From assembly GCA_030180135.1 (NCBI GenBank), contig CM058239.1, forward strand, positions 62,627,823 to 62,691,822: a stretch of DNA of 64,000 nt, written 5' to 3'. Position numbers and translations under genes: made by a program. The stretch is from Orychophragmus violaceus. Taxonomy: Eukaryota > Streptophyta > Magnoliopsida > Brassicales > Brassicaceae. Positions 31,869 to 42,319 of this stretch are shown piece after piece; the stretch's first letter is position 1, and the number at the start of each line of letters is the position of its first letter. The notes below the pieces were generated by a model. The model did not search any database. It saw only the letters and a list, made by a program, of their open reading frames with translations, and was not told the DNA's origin.

Positions 31869-34800
31869 AAAGGCCCTATGAGAATCCTAAAAATAACTTT
31901 GTAACCAAAACTTTTTGAAACATATATGTCATGGATTGAAGAATTTAGGTGATTAAAGACAACTATAAGTAAGTTTATGTATGCTCAGAAAGATAGAATG
32001 AGAAGCATGTTATAGAAGTTGTTGTTCCTTTCAATCACCCCCAAGTAACACTACTAAGAGACTAGAAAGAAACTTTGATCTTGTAAAAGGCCCTATGAGA
32101 ATCCTAAAAATAACTTTGTAACCAAAACTTTTTGAAACATATATGTCATGGATTGAAGAATTTAGGTGATGTAAGACAACTATAAGTAAGTTTATGTATG
32201 CTCAGAAAGATAGAATGAGAAGCATGTTATACAAGTTGTTGTTCCTTTCAATCACCCCCAAGTAACACTACTAAGAGACTAGAAAGAAACTTTGATCTTG
32301 TAAAAGGCCCTATGAGAATCCTAAAAATAACTTTGTAACCAAAACTTTTTGAAACATATATGTCATGGATTGAAGAATTTAGGTGATGTAAGACAACTAT
32401 AAGTAAGTTTATGTATGCTCAGAAAGGTAGAATGAGAAGCATGTTATACAAGTTGTTGTTCCTTTCAATCACCCCCAAGTAACACTACTAAGAGACTAGA
32501 AAGAAACTTTGATCTTGTAAAAGGCCCTATGAGAATCCTAAAAAAAACTTTGTAACCAAAACTTCTTAAAACATATATGTCATGGATTGAAGAATTTAGG
32601 TGATGTAAGAACTATAAGTAAGTTTATGTATGCTCAGAAAGGTAGAACGAGAAGCATGTTATACAAGTTGTTGTTCTTTTCAATCACCCCCAAGTAACAC
32701 TACTAAGAGACTAGAAAGAGACTTTGATCTTGTAAAAGGCCCTATGAGAATCCTAAAAATAACTTTGTAACCAAAACTTTTTGAAACATATATGTCATGG
32801 ATTGAAGAATTTAGGTGATGTAAGACAACTATAAGTAAGTTTATGTATGCTCAGAAAGATAGAATGAGAAGCATGTTATACAAGTTGTTGTTCCTTTCAA
32901 TCACCCCCAAGTAACACTACTAAGAGACTAGAAAGAAACTTTGATCTTGTAAAAGGCCCTATGAGAATCCTAAAAATAACTTTGTAACCAAAACTTTTTG
33001 AAACATATATGTCATGGATTGAAGAATTTAGGTGATTAAAGACAACTATAAGTAAGTTTATGTATGCTCAGAAAGATAGAATGAGAAGCATGTTATACAA
33101 GTTGTTGTTCCTTTCAATCACCCCCAAGTAACACTACTAAGAGACTAGAAAGAAACTTTGATCTTGTAAAAGGCCCTATGAGAATCCTAAAAATAACTTT
33201 GTAACCAAAACTTTTTGAAACATATATGTCATGGATTGAAGAATTTAGGTGATGTAAGACAACTATAAGTAAGTTTATGTATGCTCAGAAAGATAGAATG
33301 AGAAGCATGTTATACAAGTTGTTGTTCCTTTCAATCACCCCCAAGTAACACTACTAAGAGACTAGAAAGAAACTTTGATCTTGTAAAAGGCCCTATGAGA
33401 ATCCTAAAAAAAACTTTGTAACCAAAACTTCTTGAAACATATATGTCATGGATTGAAGAATTTAGGTGATGTAAGAACTATAAGTAAGTTTATGTATGCT
33501 CAGAAAGGTAGAATGAGAAGCATGTTATACAAGTTGTTGTTCTTTTCAATCACCCCCAAGTAACACTACTAAGAGACTAGAAAGAAACTTTGATCTTGTA
33601 AAAGGCCCTATGAGAATCCTAAAAAAACTTTGTAACCAAAACTTTTTGAAACATATATGTCATGGATTGAAGAATTTAGGTGATGTAAGACAACTATAAG
33701 TAAGTTTATGTATGCTCAGAAAGGTAGAATGAGAAGCATGTTATACAAGTTGTTGTTCCTTTCAATCACCCCCAAGTAACACTACTAAGAGACTAGAAAG
33801 AAACTTTGATCTTGTAAAAGGCCCTATGAGAATCCTAAAAAAAACTTTGTAACCAAAACTTCTTAAAACATATATGTCATGGATTGAAGAATTTAGGTGA
33901 TGTAAGAACTATAAGTAAGTTTATGTATGCTCAGAAAGGTAGAACGAGAAGCATGTTATACAAGTTGTTGTTCTTTTCAATCACCCCCAAGTAACACTAC
34001 TAAGAGACTAGAAAGAAACTTTGATCTTGTAAAAGGCCCTATGAGAATCCTAAAAAAAACTTTGTAACCAAAACTTCTTGAAACATATATGTCATGGATT
34101 GAAGAATTTAGGTGATCTAAGACAACTATAAGTAAGTTTATGTATGCTCAGAAAGGTAGAATGAGAAGCATGTTATACAAGTTGTTGTTCCTTTCAATCA
34201 CCCCCAAGTAACACTACTAAGAGACTAGAAAGAAACTTTGATCTTGTAAAAGGCCCTATGAGAATCCTAAAAATAACTTTGTAACCAAAACTTTTTGAAA
34301 CATATATGTCATGGATTGAAGAATTTAGGTGATGTAAGACAACTATAAGTAAGTTTATGTATGCTCAGAAAGATAGAATGAGAAGCATGTTATACAAGTT
34401 GTTGTTCCTTTCAATCACCCCCAAGTAACACTACTAAGAGACTAGAAAGAAACTTTGATCTTGTAAAAGGCCCTATGAGAATCCTAAAAAAAACTTTGTA
34501 ACCAAAACTTCTTGAAACATATATGTCATGGATTGAAGAATTTAGGTGTTTTAAGAACTATAAGTAAGTTTATGTATGCTCAGAAAGGTAGAATGAGAAG
34601 CATGTTATACAAGTTGTTGTTCTTTTCAATCACCCCCAAGTAACACTACTAAGAGACTAGAAAGAAACTTTGATCTTGTAAAAGGCCCTATGAGAATCCT
34701 AAAAATAACTTTGTAACCAAAACTTTTTGAAACATATATGTCATGGATTGAAGAATTTAGGTGATTAAAGACAACTATAAGTAAGTTTATGTATGCTCAG

Positions 34801-36554
34801 AAAGATAGAATGAGAAGCATGTTATAGAAGTTGTTGTTCCTTTCAATCACCCCCAAGTAACACTACTAAGAGACTAGAAAGAAACTTTGATCTTGTAAAA
34901 GGCCCTATGAGAATCCTAAAAATAACTTTGTAACCAAAACTTTTTGAAACATATATGTCATGGATTGAAGAATTTAGGTGATGTAAGACAACTATAAGTA
35001 AGTTTATGTATGCTCAGAAAGATAGAATGAGAAGCATGTTATACAAGTTGTTGTTCCTTTCAATCACCCCCAAGTAACACTACTAAGAGACTAGAAAGAA
35101 ACTTTGATCTTGTAAAAGGCCCTATGAGAATCCTAAAAATAACTTTGTAACCAAAACTTTTTGAAACATATATGTCATGGATTGAAGAATTTAGGTGATG
35201 TAAGACAACTATAAGTAAGTTTATGTATGCTCAGAAAGGTAGAATGAGAAGCATGTTATACAAGTTGTTGTTCCTTTCAATCACCCCCAAGTAACACTAC
35301 TAAGAGACTAGAAAGAAACTTTGATCTTGTAAAAGGCCCTATGAGAATCCTAAAAAAAACTTTGTAACCAAAACTTCTTAAAACATATATGTCATGGATT
35401 GAAGAATTTAGGTGATGTAAGAACTATAAGTAAGTTTATGTATGCTCAGAAAGGTAGAACGAGAAGCATGTTATACAAGTTGTTGTTCTTTTCAATCACC
35501 CCCAAGTAACACTACTAAGAGACTAGAAAGAAACTTTGATCTTGTAAAAGGCCCTATGAGAATCCTAAAAAAAAACTTTGTAACCAAAACTTCTTGAAAC
35601 ATATATGTCATGGATTGAAGAATTTAGGTGATCTAAGACAACTATAAGTAAGTTTATGTATGCTCAGAAAGGTAGAATGAGAAGCATGTTATACAAGTTG
35701 TTGTTCCTTTCAATCACCCCCAAGTAACACTACTAAGAGACTAGAAAGAAACTTTGATCTTGTAAAAGGCCCTATGAGAATCCTAAAAATAACTTTGTAA
35801 CCAAAACTTTTTGAAACATATATGTCATGGATTGAAGAATTTAGGTGATGTAAGACAACTATAAGTAAGTTTATGTATGCTCAGAAAGATAGAATGAGAA
35901 GCATGTTATACAAGTTGTTGTTCCTTTCAATCACCCCCAAGTAACACTACTAAGAGACTAGAAAGAAACTTTGATCTTGTAAAAGGCCCTATGAGAATCC
36001 TAAAAAAAACTTTGTAACCAAAACTTCTTGAAACATATATGTCATGGATTGAAGAATTTAGGTGTTTTAAGAACTATAAGTAAGTTTATGTATGCTCAGA
36101 AAGGTAGAATGAGAAGCATGTTATACAAGTTGTTGTTCTTTTCAATCACCCCCAAGTAACACTACTAAGAGACTAGAAAGAAACTTTGATCTTGTAAAAG
36201 GCCCTATGAGAATCCTAAAAATAACTTTGTAACCAAAACTTTTTGAAACATATATGTCATGGATTGAAGAATTTAGGTGATTAAAGACAACTATAAGTAA
36301 GTTTATGTATGCTCAGAAAGATAGAATGAGAAGCATGTTATAGAAGTTGTTGTTCCTTTCAATCACCCCCAAGTAACACTACTAAGAGACTAGAAAGAAA
36401 CTTTGATCTTGTAAAAGGCCCTATGAGAATCCTAAAAATAACTTTGTAACCAAAACTTTTTGAAACATATATGTCATGGATTGAAGAATTTAGGTGATGT
36501 AAGACAACTATAAGTAAGTTTATGTATGCTCAGAAAGATAGAATGAGAAGCATG
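31869..36554. repeat. 217-bp satellite block 4
   Basis: About 21.5 monomers, in phase with block 3 after removal of Copia-1 and one AAAGG. It contains a local duplication of seven monomers: the order starting at the monomer at 33878 (TAGAACGAG variant) starts again at 35393, 1515 bp later. No genes. Confidence 0.97.
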
Positions 36555-37060
36555 TGTAAGAATATGAGAATTAGAGAGTTATATGAGAGATTTAGCAAGA
36601 GAGAAAGAAAGAAGAAGAATTGCACAAGAGGAGTATGAGGGAAAAGTTTTCCCAAGTCTGTATTTTTCTTATTGATTTTACAATGAATATATAGACAAAA
36701 ACTAACTCAATTTCGTGGCTACTACTTTCAAATTCAAACTCTAATGACAAAATAATTCTAAAGACACCTTTGGACAAAAGGGTGAAGCAAGTAGGGAAGG
36801 GAATCTCCATTTGAATTTGAATCTTGTCTCCTGGTACTGTTCATCCGTGGAGTCAAGCTTCTAGAAGATCTTTGACTTGGTTAATGGTAACTTATCCTTT
36901 TACCACTTAACCATAAGATTAAACTCTCTCCCTTTTACTTATTTACCTCTTCTTCTTCTGATCGGATCAAAGGACTTCAAATTGATATGAACACTTAAGG
37001 TGTTCATCTCAATACTCAATACACTGATCATATTGCACACTTTGGATCTTCTTCTCAATA
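36555..37060 (-). repeat. 3' LTR of Copia-2 (506 bp)
   Basis: Bounded by target duplication GCATG on the left and by the PPT on the right (CTCCCCCTCA on the plus strand from 37061). Confidence 0.96.
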
Positions 37061-37072
37061 CTCCCCCTCAAG
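37061..37072 (-). other. Polypurine tract of Copia-2
   Basis: The minus strand reads CTTGAGGGGGAG directly before the 3' LTR, the same as in Copia-1. Confidence 0.9.
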
Positions 37073-37131
37073 CTTGAATTCAAGAGTTGAATCAAGCTTG
37101 GAATGACAATGGAGATCCACCTCATTAAAAA

Positions 37132-37172
37132 CCTTCATGAAGAAAACCACTTGGGATAAAACTTCATGAAGG
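37132..37172 (-). other. Conserved 3' hairpin of Copia-2
   Basis: Arms 37132-37142 and 37162-37172 form the same 11-bp stem as Copia-1, with the stop codon in the upstream arm on the element strand. Confidence 0.65.
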
Positions 37173-40100
37173 GAAAAAGAGTGCAGACTCCACAGCCTTA
37201 GAGGATTCGGGAAGCTCCATGAGTCCAAGCTTAGTGTGAATGGACTCACACACCTTCAAACTAGCTGCCTTGGTGAACACATCAGCTAGTTGTTCTTCAC
37301 TCCTTGTAAAGCAAGGCAACACCACTCCTTGCTCAATCATCTGCCTCACTTTGTGACAATCCACTTCTATGTGCTTGGTCCTTTCATGGAAGACTGAATT
37401 TGAAGCAATGTGAATGGCTGCTTGGTTATCACAATGCATGGTGATTGGTTTTGAAGTCTCAATCCCTAAATCCACAAGCAGAGCTTTGATCCATGCCAAT
37501 TCGGTTGCTAGCTTCCTCATTGCTCTATATTCAGCTTCAGCACTTGAACATGACACTATCTTCTGCTTCTTGCTCTTCCAAGTAACAAGGTTGCCTCCAA
37601 TGAATGTGCAATATCCAGTAGTAGACCTCCTGTCTACTCTATCTCCTGCCCAATCAGCATCACAATACCCAACTATCTCTGTGCTTTGATTGCAACCCAT
37701 CCAAATGCCTTGACCAGGAGCACCACTTAGGTATCTAAGTATCCTTTCAACCATGTTCCAATGATGCATCTTGGGTGCTTGCATATGCTGGCTTACTTGG
37801 TTCACTGCATAACACAAATCAGGTCTGGTTATGGTTAAGTAAATGAGCTTACCAACCATCCTTCTATACTGAGTAATGTCCTCAAATGGTTTATCCTCAA
37901 GCTCCCCCTCTCTTATGACTTTGTAGCCTTCCTCAAGAGGTGTCTTAGCCGGTTTTGCTCCTATCTTTCCTGCTTCAGATAACAAATCAAGTGTGTACTT
38001 CCTTTGAGATAAGAAGAGTCCATCATTAGATCGACAAACTTCTATCCCAAGGAAGTACTTTAGAGTACCAAGGTCTTTAATATCAAAAACAGATTTGAGA
38101 TAAGCCTTAGTGTCTTGTATACCTGACTTGTTACTCCCTGATATGATAATGTCATCAACATAAACAAGGATGACAATGATACCTTCCTGATCCTGAAGAG
38201 TGAACAAGGTGTGATCTCCTTCAGACCTCTTGAATCCTCTTTGCATAAGTGTTGAGCTCAGTTTATGATACCAAGCTCTAGGTGACTGCTTTAATCCATA
38301 GATAGCCTTCTTGAGTCTTAACACCTTCCCTGGTTTCACAATGCTTTCAAGACCAGAAGGTGGTGTCATGTATACCTCATCTTCAAGCTCCCCTTGAAGG
38401 AATGCATTCTTGACATCCATTTGCCAAAGTTCCCAATCAAGATTTGTTGCTAAAGACAAGATGATCCTAACTGTGTGAAGCTTAGCTACTGGTGCAAAGG
38501 TATCCAAGTAATCCTTTCCATAGGTTTGAGTGAAGCCTCTTGCAACCAACCTTGCTTTGTATCTCTCAACTTCTCCATTACTCCTATACTTGATGGTGAA
38601 AACCCATTTAGAGGTCACTGCCTTCTTTCCTTTAGGAAGTTCTGCCTCATACCAAGTCTCATTGTTTTCCATTGCTTTGGTCTCTTCATCTACAGCTTGC
38701 ATCCATCTCTTATCTCCTTTGGCCTCTTCATAGGTTGTTGGTACATGTTCTTGATCCAACTTCCCAATGAACACTTGATGTTCCAAAGGTACATAAGCTA
38801 AAGTGCAAGTAGCTTGAATGGGATGAGCTACTGCATTGCTGTTGAAGTAAACCCTAGTCTTCTTCCATTCTGATGGATCCTTTTTCTCCCTTGTGCTCCT
38901 CCTTAATACTTGAACTGGCTGCTCATGTAGAACCGGTTGTTCCATCTCTTCATTTTGATGGTCCAACTCCTCAGCTTCTATCTCATGTTCTTCATGTTCC
39001 TCAATACCGGCTTGATCATGTGTAGTAGAATCAGGTTCTTGCGGTTCTGGTGCTGATTCATGAGTGTCCCCCTCATGATCAGGATGGGGATGTTGAGGAG
39101 CTTCTGAAGTTGGAGCAGGGACTGAAGAAGTAGGACTTGTCTTGGCCGGTTGTGGAGGCATACTAATACCAAGGTTTTCCATGATCATCCTTAGGTTAGC
39201 AGCTCGGTCTGATTGAGATGTGGGAAGATCCTTCAAGCTATCCCAATTCTTCTCATCATAGAAACTTCTTGTCTCCATAAATTTCACATCTCTTGAGATC
39301 AAAACCTTCCTTGTTTCAGGCACATAACACTTGTATCCTCTTTGCGTTGTGGAATATCCAATGAACATGGCTTTGGTGCTCTTAGCATCCAACTTATCCC
39401 TCTGTTCTCCTGGTATTAACACAAAGCAAATACACCCAAACACACGTAAGTGATCAACCAATGGATTTGTTTTGTTTAGTACCTGAAATGGAGATTGATC
39501 CTTAAGAACTCTCGTGGGAGTTCTATTGATCAAGTAGCATGCAGTCATGACTGCATCTCCCCAAAACCTCTTAGGAACATTCTTATAGAACATCATGGAC
39601 CTTGCCACCTCCATTAAGTGTCTGTTCTTTCTCTCAGCCACTCCATTTTGTTGTGGAGTGTACGGGCAGCTTGTTTGATGAAGAATCCCATGTTTGGACA
39701 AGTGTTGTTTGAAGGCATTGCTTGTATACTCACCACCATTGTCTGATCTAAAAATTTTGATCTTAGCATTGAAATGGTTAGTAACATGACTTTGAAAGTT
39801 CATAAAAGCTTCTAACACTCTATCTTTAGTTTGCATCAATGTTATCCAAGTGTATTTAGATTTTTCATCAATGAAAGTGACAAAGTACTTATGATTCTCT
39901 CTAGACAAACAAGGAGCAGTCCACACATCAGAATGAACAAGATCAAAGCAACTTTCATAAGTAGTTTTAGAACTTGGAAAAACAGATTTGCAATGTTTCC
40001 CAAGAATACAAGCCTCACAATCATCATTCTTAAAAGAAACAGAAGGTAATAAGAGTCCTAATGCCCTAGAGTGTGGATGTCCTAGTCTAGCATGCCAAAT

Positions 40101-41576
40101 AGAGTCATCCACACCAACACAAGTAGATAAAGCAGTAGATAAAGCAGGAGATAATTCAGAAGAGGGATTGGTGTCTTCACTCATGTAGAGCTCATCTTTT
40201 GTCACACCTTTCCCAATCAACTTACTTGTCTTAATATCCTGAAACACAACATCATTAGGACTGAAAACAACATTGCAATTTAGATCAGTAGCTATTCTTT
40301 TAACAGATACTAAGTTAGATGTGAAGCTAGGCATAAAGAAAGCTTTGGATTCTTTATCAAACAATTTCAGATTTCCTATGCCTTGAATTGGAATTTTATC
40401 ACCATTTGCAATCACTACACATCCTAAAGCTGGTTCAACATTTTCTATCAACTTAGGGTCACTGATCATGTGATGAGAAGCTCCAGAATCAATGATCAAG
40501 GGTCTGATTTTATTTGAAGCAAAGAGTGAAGTACCAAGAACCATACCAGAGTTTTCCTTGAGGGCTTTGATGAGTGCCTCAAGGTCTGACCTTCTTACCA
40601 CATCACTCTGATCAGTCATGGCTGGAGCTTGATGGACCACCATTGCTCTCCCTTCATCACATTGCTGCATTGAAGAAGAACCTGGTCCAGCTGCACCATA
40701 AGAGTAGTTTGCCCTTTGATCTTTGAACCGGTTGTTGTGAGATGAGGGTCTGAGGTTAGGATGAAGGCGCCAGCATCTGTCTTTCAAGTGCCCACTCTTC
40801 TTGCAAAAATCACACATCAAGACTCCTCTCTTGTCACCTCCATAGTTCTGCCTCTCATCCGCCTTAAACACCCCTTTGTTGGCGGTCACCAGCTCTCCTT
40901 TCCCTTTGAACAGCCCAAATGAGCCTTGCTCTTTCTGAATTTGTCCACACACATCATCAATATCAGGTAGATTGTCTGCCCTTAGAATGTGCTTAATCAA
41001 CCCATTGTAAGATGAGTTCAAGGTGAGCAGAAGAGCAAAGACTTTATCTTGCTCTCTCCTTTCTTGCAACACCAAAGGATCACTGCTTGGTGGCCTCAAC
41101 ATCTCCAACTCTGACCACAGTGAGCTAAACTTTCCAAAGTGAGCTTTAAACTCCATATCTTCTTGCTGGAGATTGTTGATGGCCAGCTTAACTTCAAAGA
41201 CTCTGGTTAGGTTTGATTTATTCCCATAAACCTTCTCAATAGTATCCCACAGCTGCTTGGAAGTCACACAATAAGAGTAGGCTTCCAATAGGTGCTGGTC
41301 CAGTGAGCTTTGGAGTATAGAGAGCACATTCTGGTCCCCTTGTATCCAAGCTTCTTCATAAGCTTCAGACGCCTCTTCATGAGACTCAACACCATCTTTA
41401 GCCTCTGCCTCGGTTCCTACCTTAGCTTCAGCCTTCATCATCTTCTGTGGAGCTGTACTCCTCATGATATACTTCCAAAGACCTCTGCCTCCAAGTGCAG
41501 ACTTAACCATTCTGGCCCAAACAATGTAGTTGGCACCCTTAAGAATCACAGGAATGATTACCCTTGAGTTCTCCAT
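37164..41576 (-). CDS. Copia-2 gag-pol polyprotein (1470 aa)
   Basis: A complete frame with the same domain order as Copia-1. Visible motifs are the zinc knuckle CDFCKKSGHLKDRC, protease DSGAS, integrase HSDVW, SDNGGEY and NGVAERKNR, RT MDVKNAF and YVDD, and RNase H DADW, AEAEY and CDNQAA. Differences from Copia-1 cluster in two linkers. Before the GAG-pre-integrase segment it has a repeated ALST motif. Before RT it has one STTHDQA unit where Copia-1 has two. Catalytic segments are nearly unchanged, as expected under purifying selection. No stop or frameshift is seen. Confidence 0.96.
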   Translation of the reverse strand: MENSRVIIPVILKGANYIVWARMVKSALGGRGLWKYIMRSTAPQKMMKAEAKVGTEAEAKDGVESHEEASEAYEEAWIQGDQNVLSILQSSLDQHLLEAYSYCVTSKQLWDTIEKVYGNKSNLTRVFEVKLAINNLQQEDMEFKAHFGKFSSLWSELEMLRPPSSDPLVLQERREQDKVFALLLTLNSSYNGLIKHILRADNLPDIDDVCGQIQKEQGSFGLFKGKGELVTANKGVFKADERQNYGGDKRGVLMCDFCKKSGHLKDRCWRLHPNLRPSSHNNRFKDQRANYSYGAAGPGSSSMQQCDEGRAMVVHQAPAMTDQSDVVRRSDLEALIKALKENSGMVLGTSLFASNKIRPLIIDSGASHHMISDPKLIENVEPALGCVVIANGDKIPIQGIGNLKLFDKESKAFFMPSFTSNLVSVKRIATDLNCNVVFSPNDVVFQDIKTSKLIGKGVTKDELYMSEDTNPSSELSPALSTALSTCVGVDDSIWHARLGHPHSRALGLLLPSVSFKNDDCEACILGKHCKSVFPSSKTTYESCFDLVHSDVWTAPCLSRENHKYFVTFIDEKSKYTWITLMQTKDRVLEAFMNFQSHVTNHFNAKIKIFRSDNGGEYTSNAFKQHLSKHGILHQTSCPYTPQQNGVAERKNRHLMEVARSMMFYKNVPKRFWGDAVMTACYLINRTPTRVLKDQSPFQVLNKTNPLVDHLRVFGCICFVLIPGEQRDKLDAKSTKAMFIGYSTTQRGYKCYVPETRKVLISRDVKFMETRSFYDEKNWDSLKDLPTSQSDRAANLRMIMENLGISMPPQPAKTSPTSSVPAPTSEAPQHPHPDHEGDTHESAPEPQEPDSTTHDQAGIEEHEEHEIEAEELDHQNEEMEQPVLHEQPVQVLRRSTREKKDPSEWKKTRVYFNSNAVAHPIQATCTLAYVPLEHQVFIGKLDQEHVPTTYEEAKGDKRWMQAVDEETKAMENNETWYEAELPKGKKAVTSKWVFTIKYRSNGEVERYKARLVARGFTQTYGKDYLDTFAPVAKLHTVRIILSLATNLDWELWQMDVKNAFLQGELEDEVYMTPPSGLESIVKPGKVLRLKKAIYGLKQSPRAWYHKLSSTLMQRGFKRSEGDHTLFTLQDQEGIIVILVYVDDIIISGSNKSGIQDTKAYLKSVFDIKDLGTLKYFLGIEVCRSNDGLFLSQRKYTLDLLSEAGKIGAKPAKTPLEEGYKVIREGELEDKPFEDITQYRRMVGKLIYLTITRPDLCYAVNQVSQHMQAPKMHHWNMVERILRYLSGAPGQGIWMGCNQSTEIVGYCDADWAGDRVDRRSTTGYCTFIGGNLVTWKSKKQKIVSCSSAEAEYRAMRKLATELAWIKALLVDLGIETSKPITMHCDNQAAIHIASNSVFHERTKHIEVDCHKVRQMIEQGVVLPCFTRSEEQLADVFTKAASLKVCESIHTKLGLMELPESSKAVESALFFPS

Positions 41577-41801
41577 TGCTGAGACTGATTTGTAGCAAGG
41601 AGGGAGTTTTCAAGGCAAGATTCTAAACAAGAGAGTTCTCAATTCACAGAGAAAACACACAAGAGTAAACTAGCCCAAAGAAATGACTTAAGAGCTTAAA
41701 AATTTCAAGAACATGAACAAACTTTCAAGAACAGATTTTAGAACAAGAAAATCAGAGTTTTAGAACAAGATTGCGGAAATGAATAGGTACAGGAGCTTAT
41801 A

Positions 41802-41813
41802 GCTCTGATACCA
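41802..41813 (-). other. Primer-binding site of Copia-2
   Basis: The minus strand reads TGGTATCAGAGC abutting the 5' LTR. Confidence 0.92.
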
Positions 41814-42319
41814 TGTAAGAATATGAGAATTAGAGAGTTATATGAGAGATTTAGCAAGAGAGAAAGAAAGAAGAAGAATTGCACAAGAGGAGTATGAGGG
41901 AAAAGTTTTCCCAAGTCTGTATTTTTCTTATTGATTTTACAATGAATATATAGACAAAAACTAACTCAATTTCGTGGCTACTACTTTCAAATTCAAACTC
42001 TAATGACAAAATAATTCTAAAGACACCTTTGGACAAAAGGGTGAAGCAAGTAGGGAAGGGAATCTCCATTTGAATTTGAATCTTGTCTCCTGGTACTGTT
42101 CATCCGTGGAGTCAAGCTTCTAGAAGATCTTTGACTTGGTTAATGGTAACTTATCCTTTTACCACTTAACCATAAGATTAAACTCTCTCCCTTTTACTTA
42201 TTTACCTCTTCTTCTTCTGATCGGATCAAAGGACTTCAAATTGATATGAACACTTAAGGTGTTCATCTCAATACTCAATACACTGATCATATTGCACACT
42301 TTGGATCTTCTTCTCAATA
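41814..42319 (-). repeat. 5' LTR of Copia-2 (506 bp)
   Basis: No difference from the 3' LTR seen by eye. A TATA box (TATATATT on the minus strand) lies at 41945-41952. Confidence 0.96.

Larger units (their letters stand above)
36555..42319 (-). mobile_element. Copia-2: intact autonomous Ty1/Copia retrotransposon, second subfamily
   Basis: A complete 5765-bp element with 506-bp LTRs that look identical, TSD GCATG (36550-36554 and 42320-42324), PBS, PPT and an intact 1470-codon frame. LTR ends are TATTGAGAAG...TTCTTACA, again TA...CA. The protein is very similar to Copia-1 (roughly 95% by eye). The LTR is recognisably homologous but has many substitutions and indels, so it belongs to a sister subfamily that has also been active recently. 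Confidence 0.97.
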
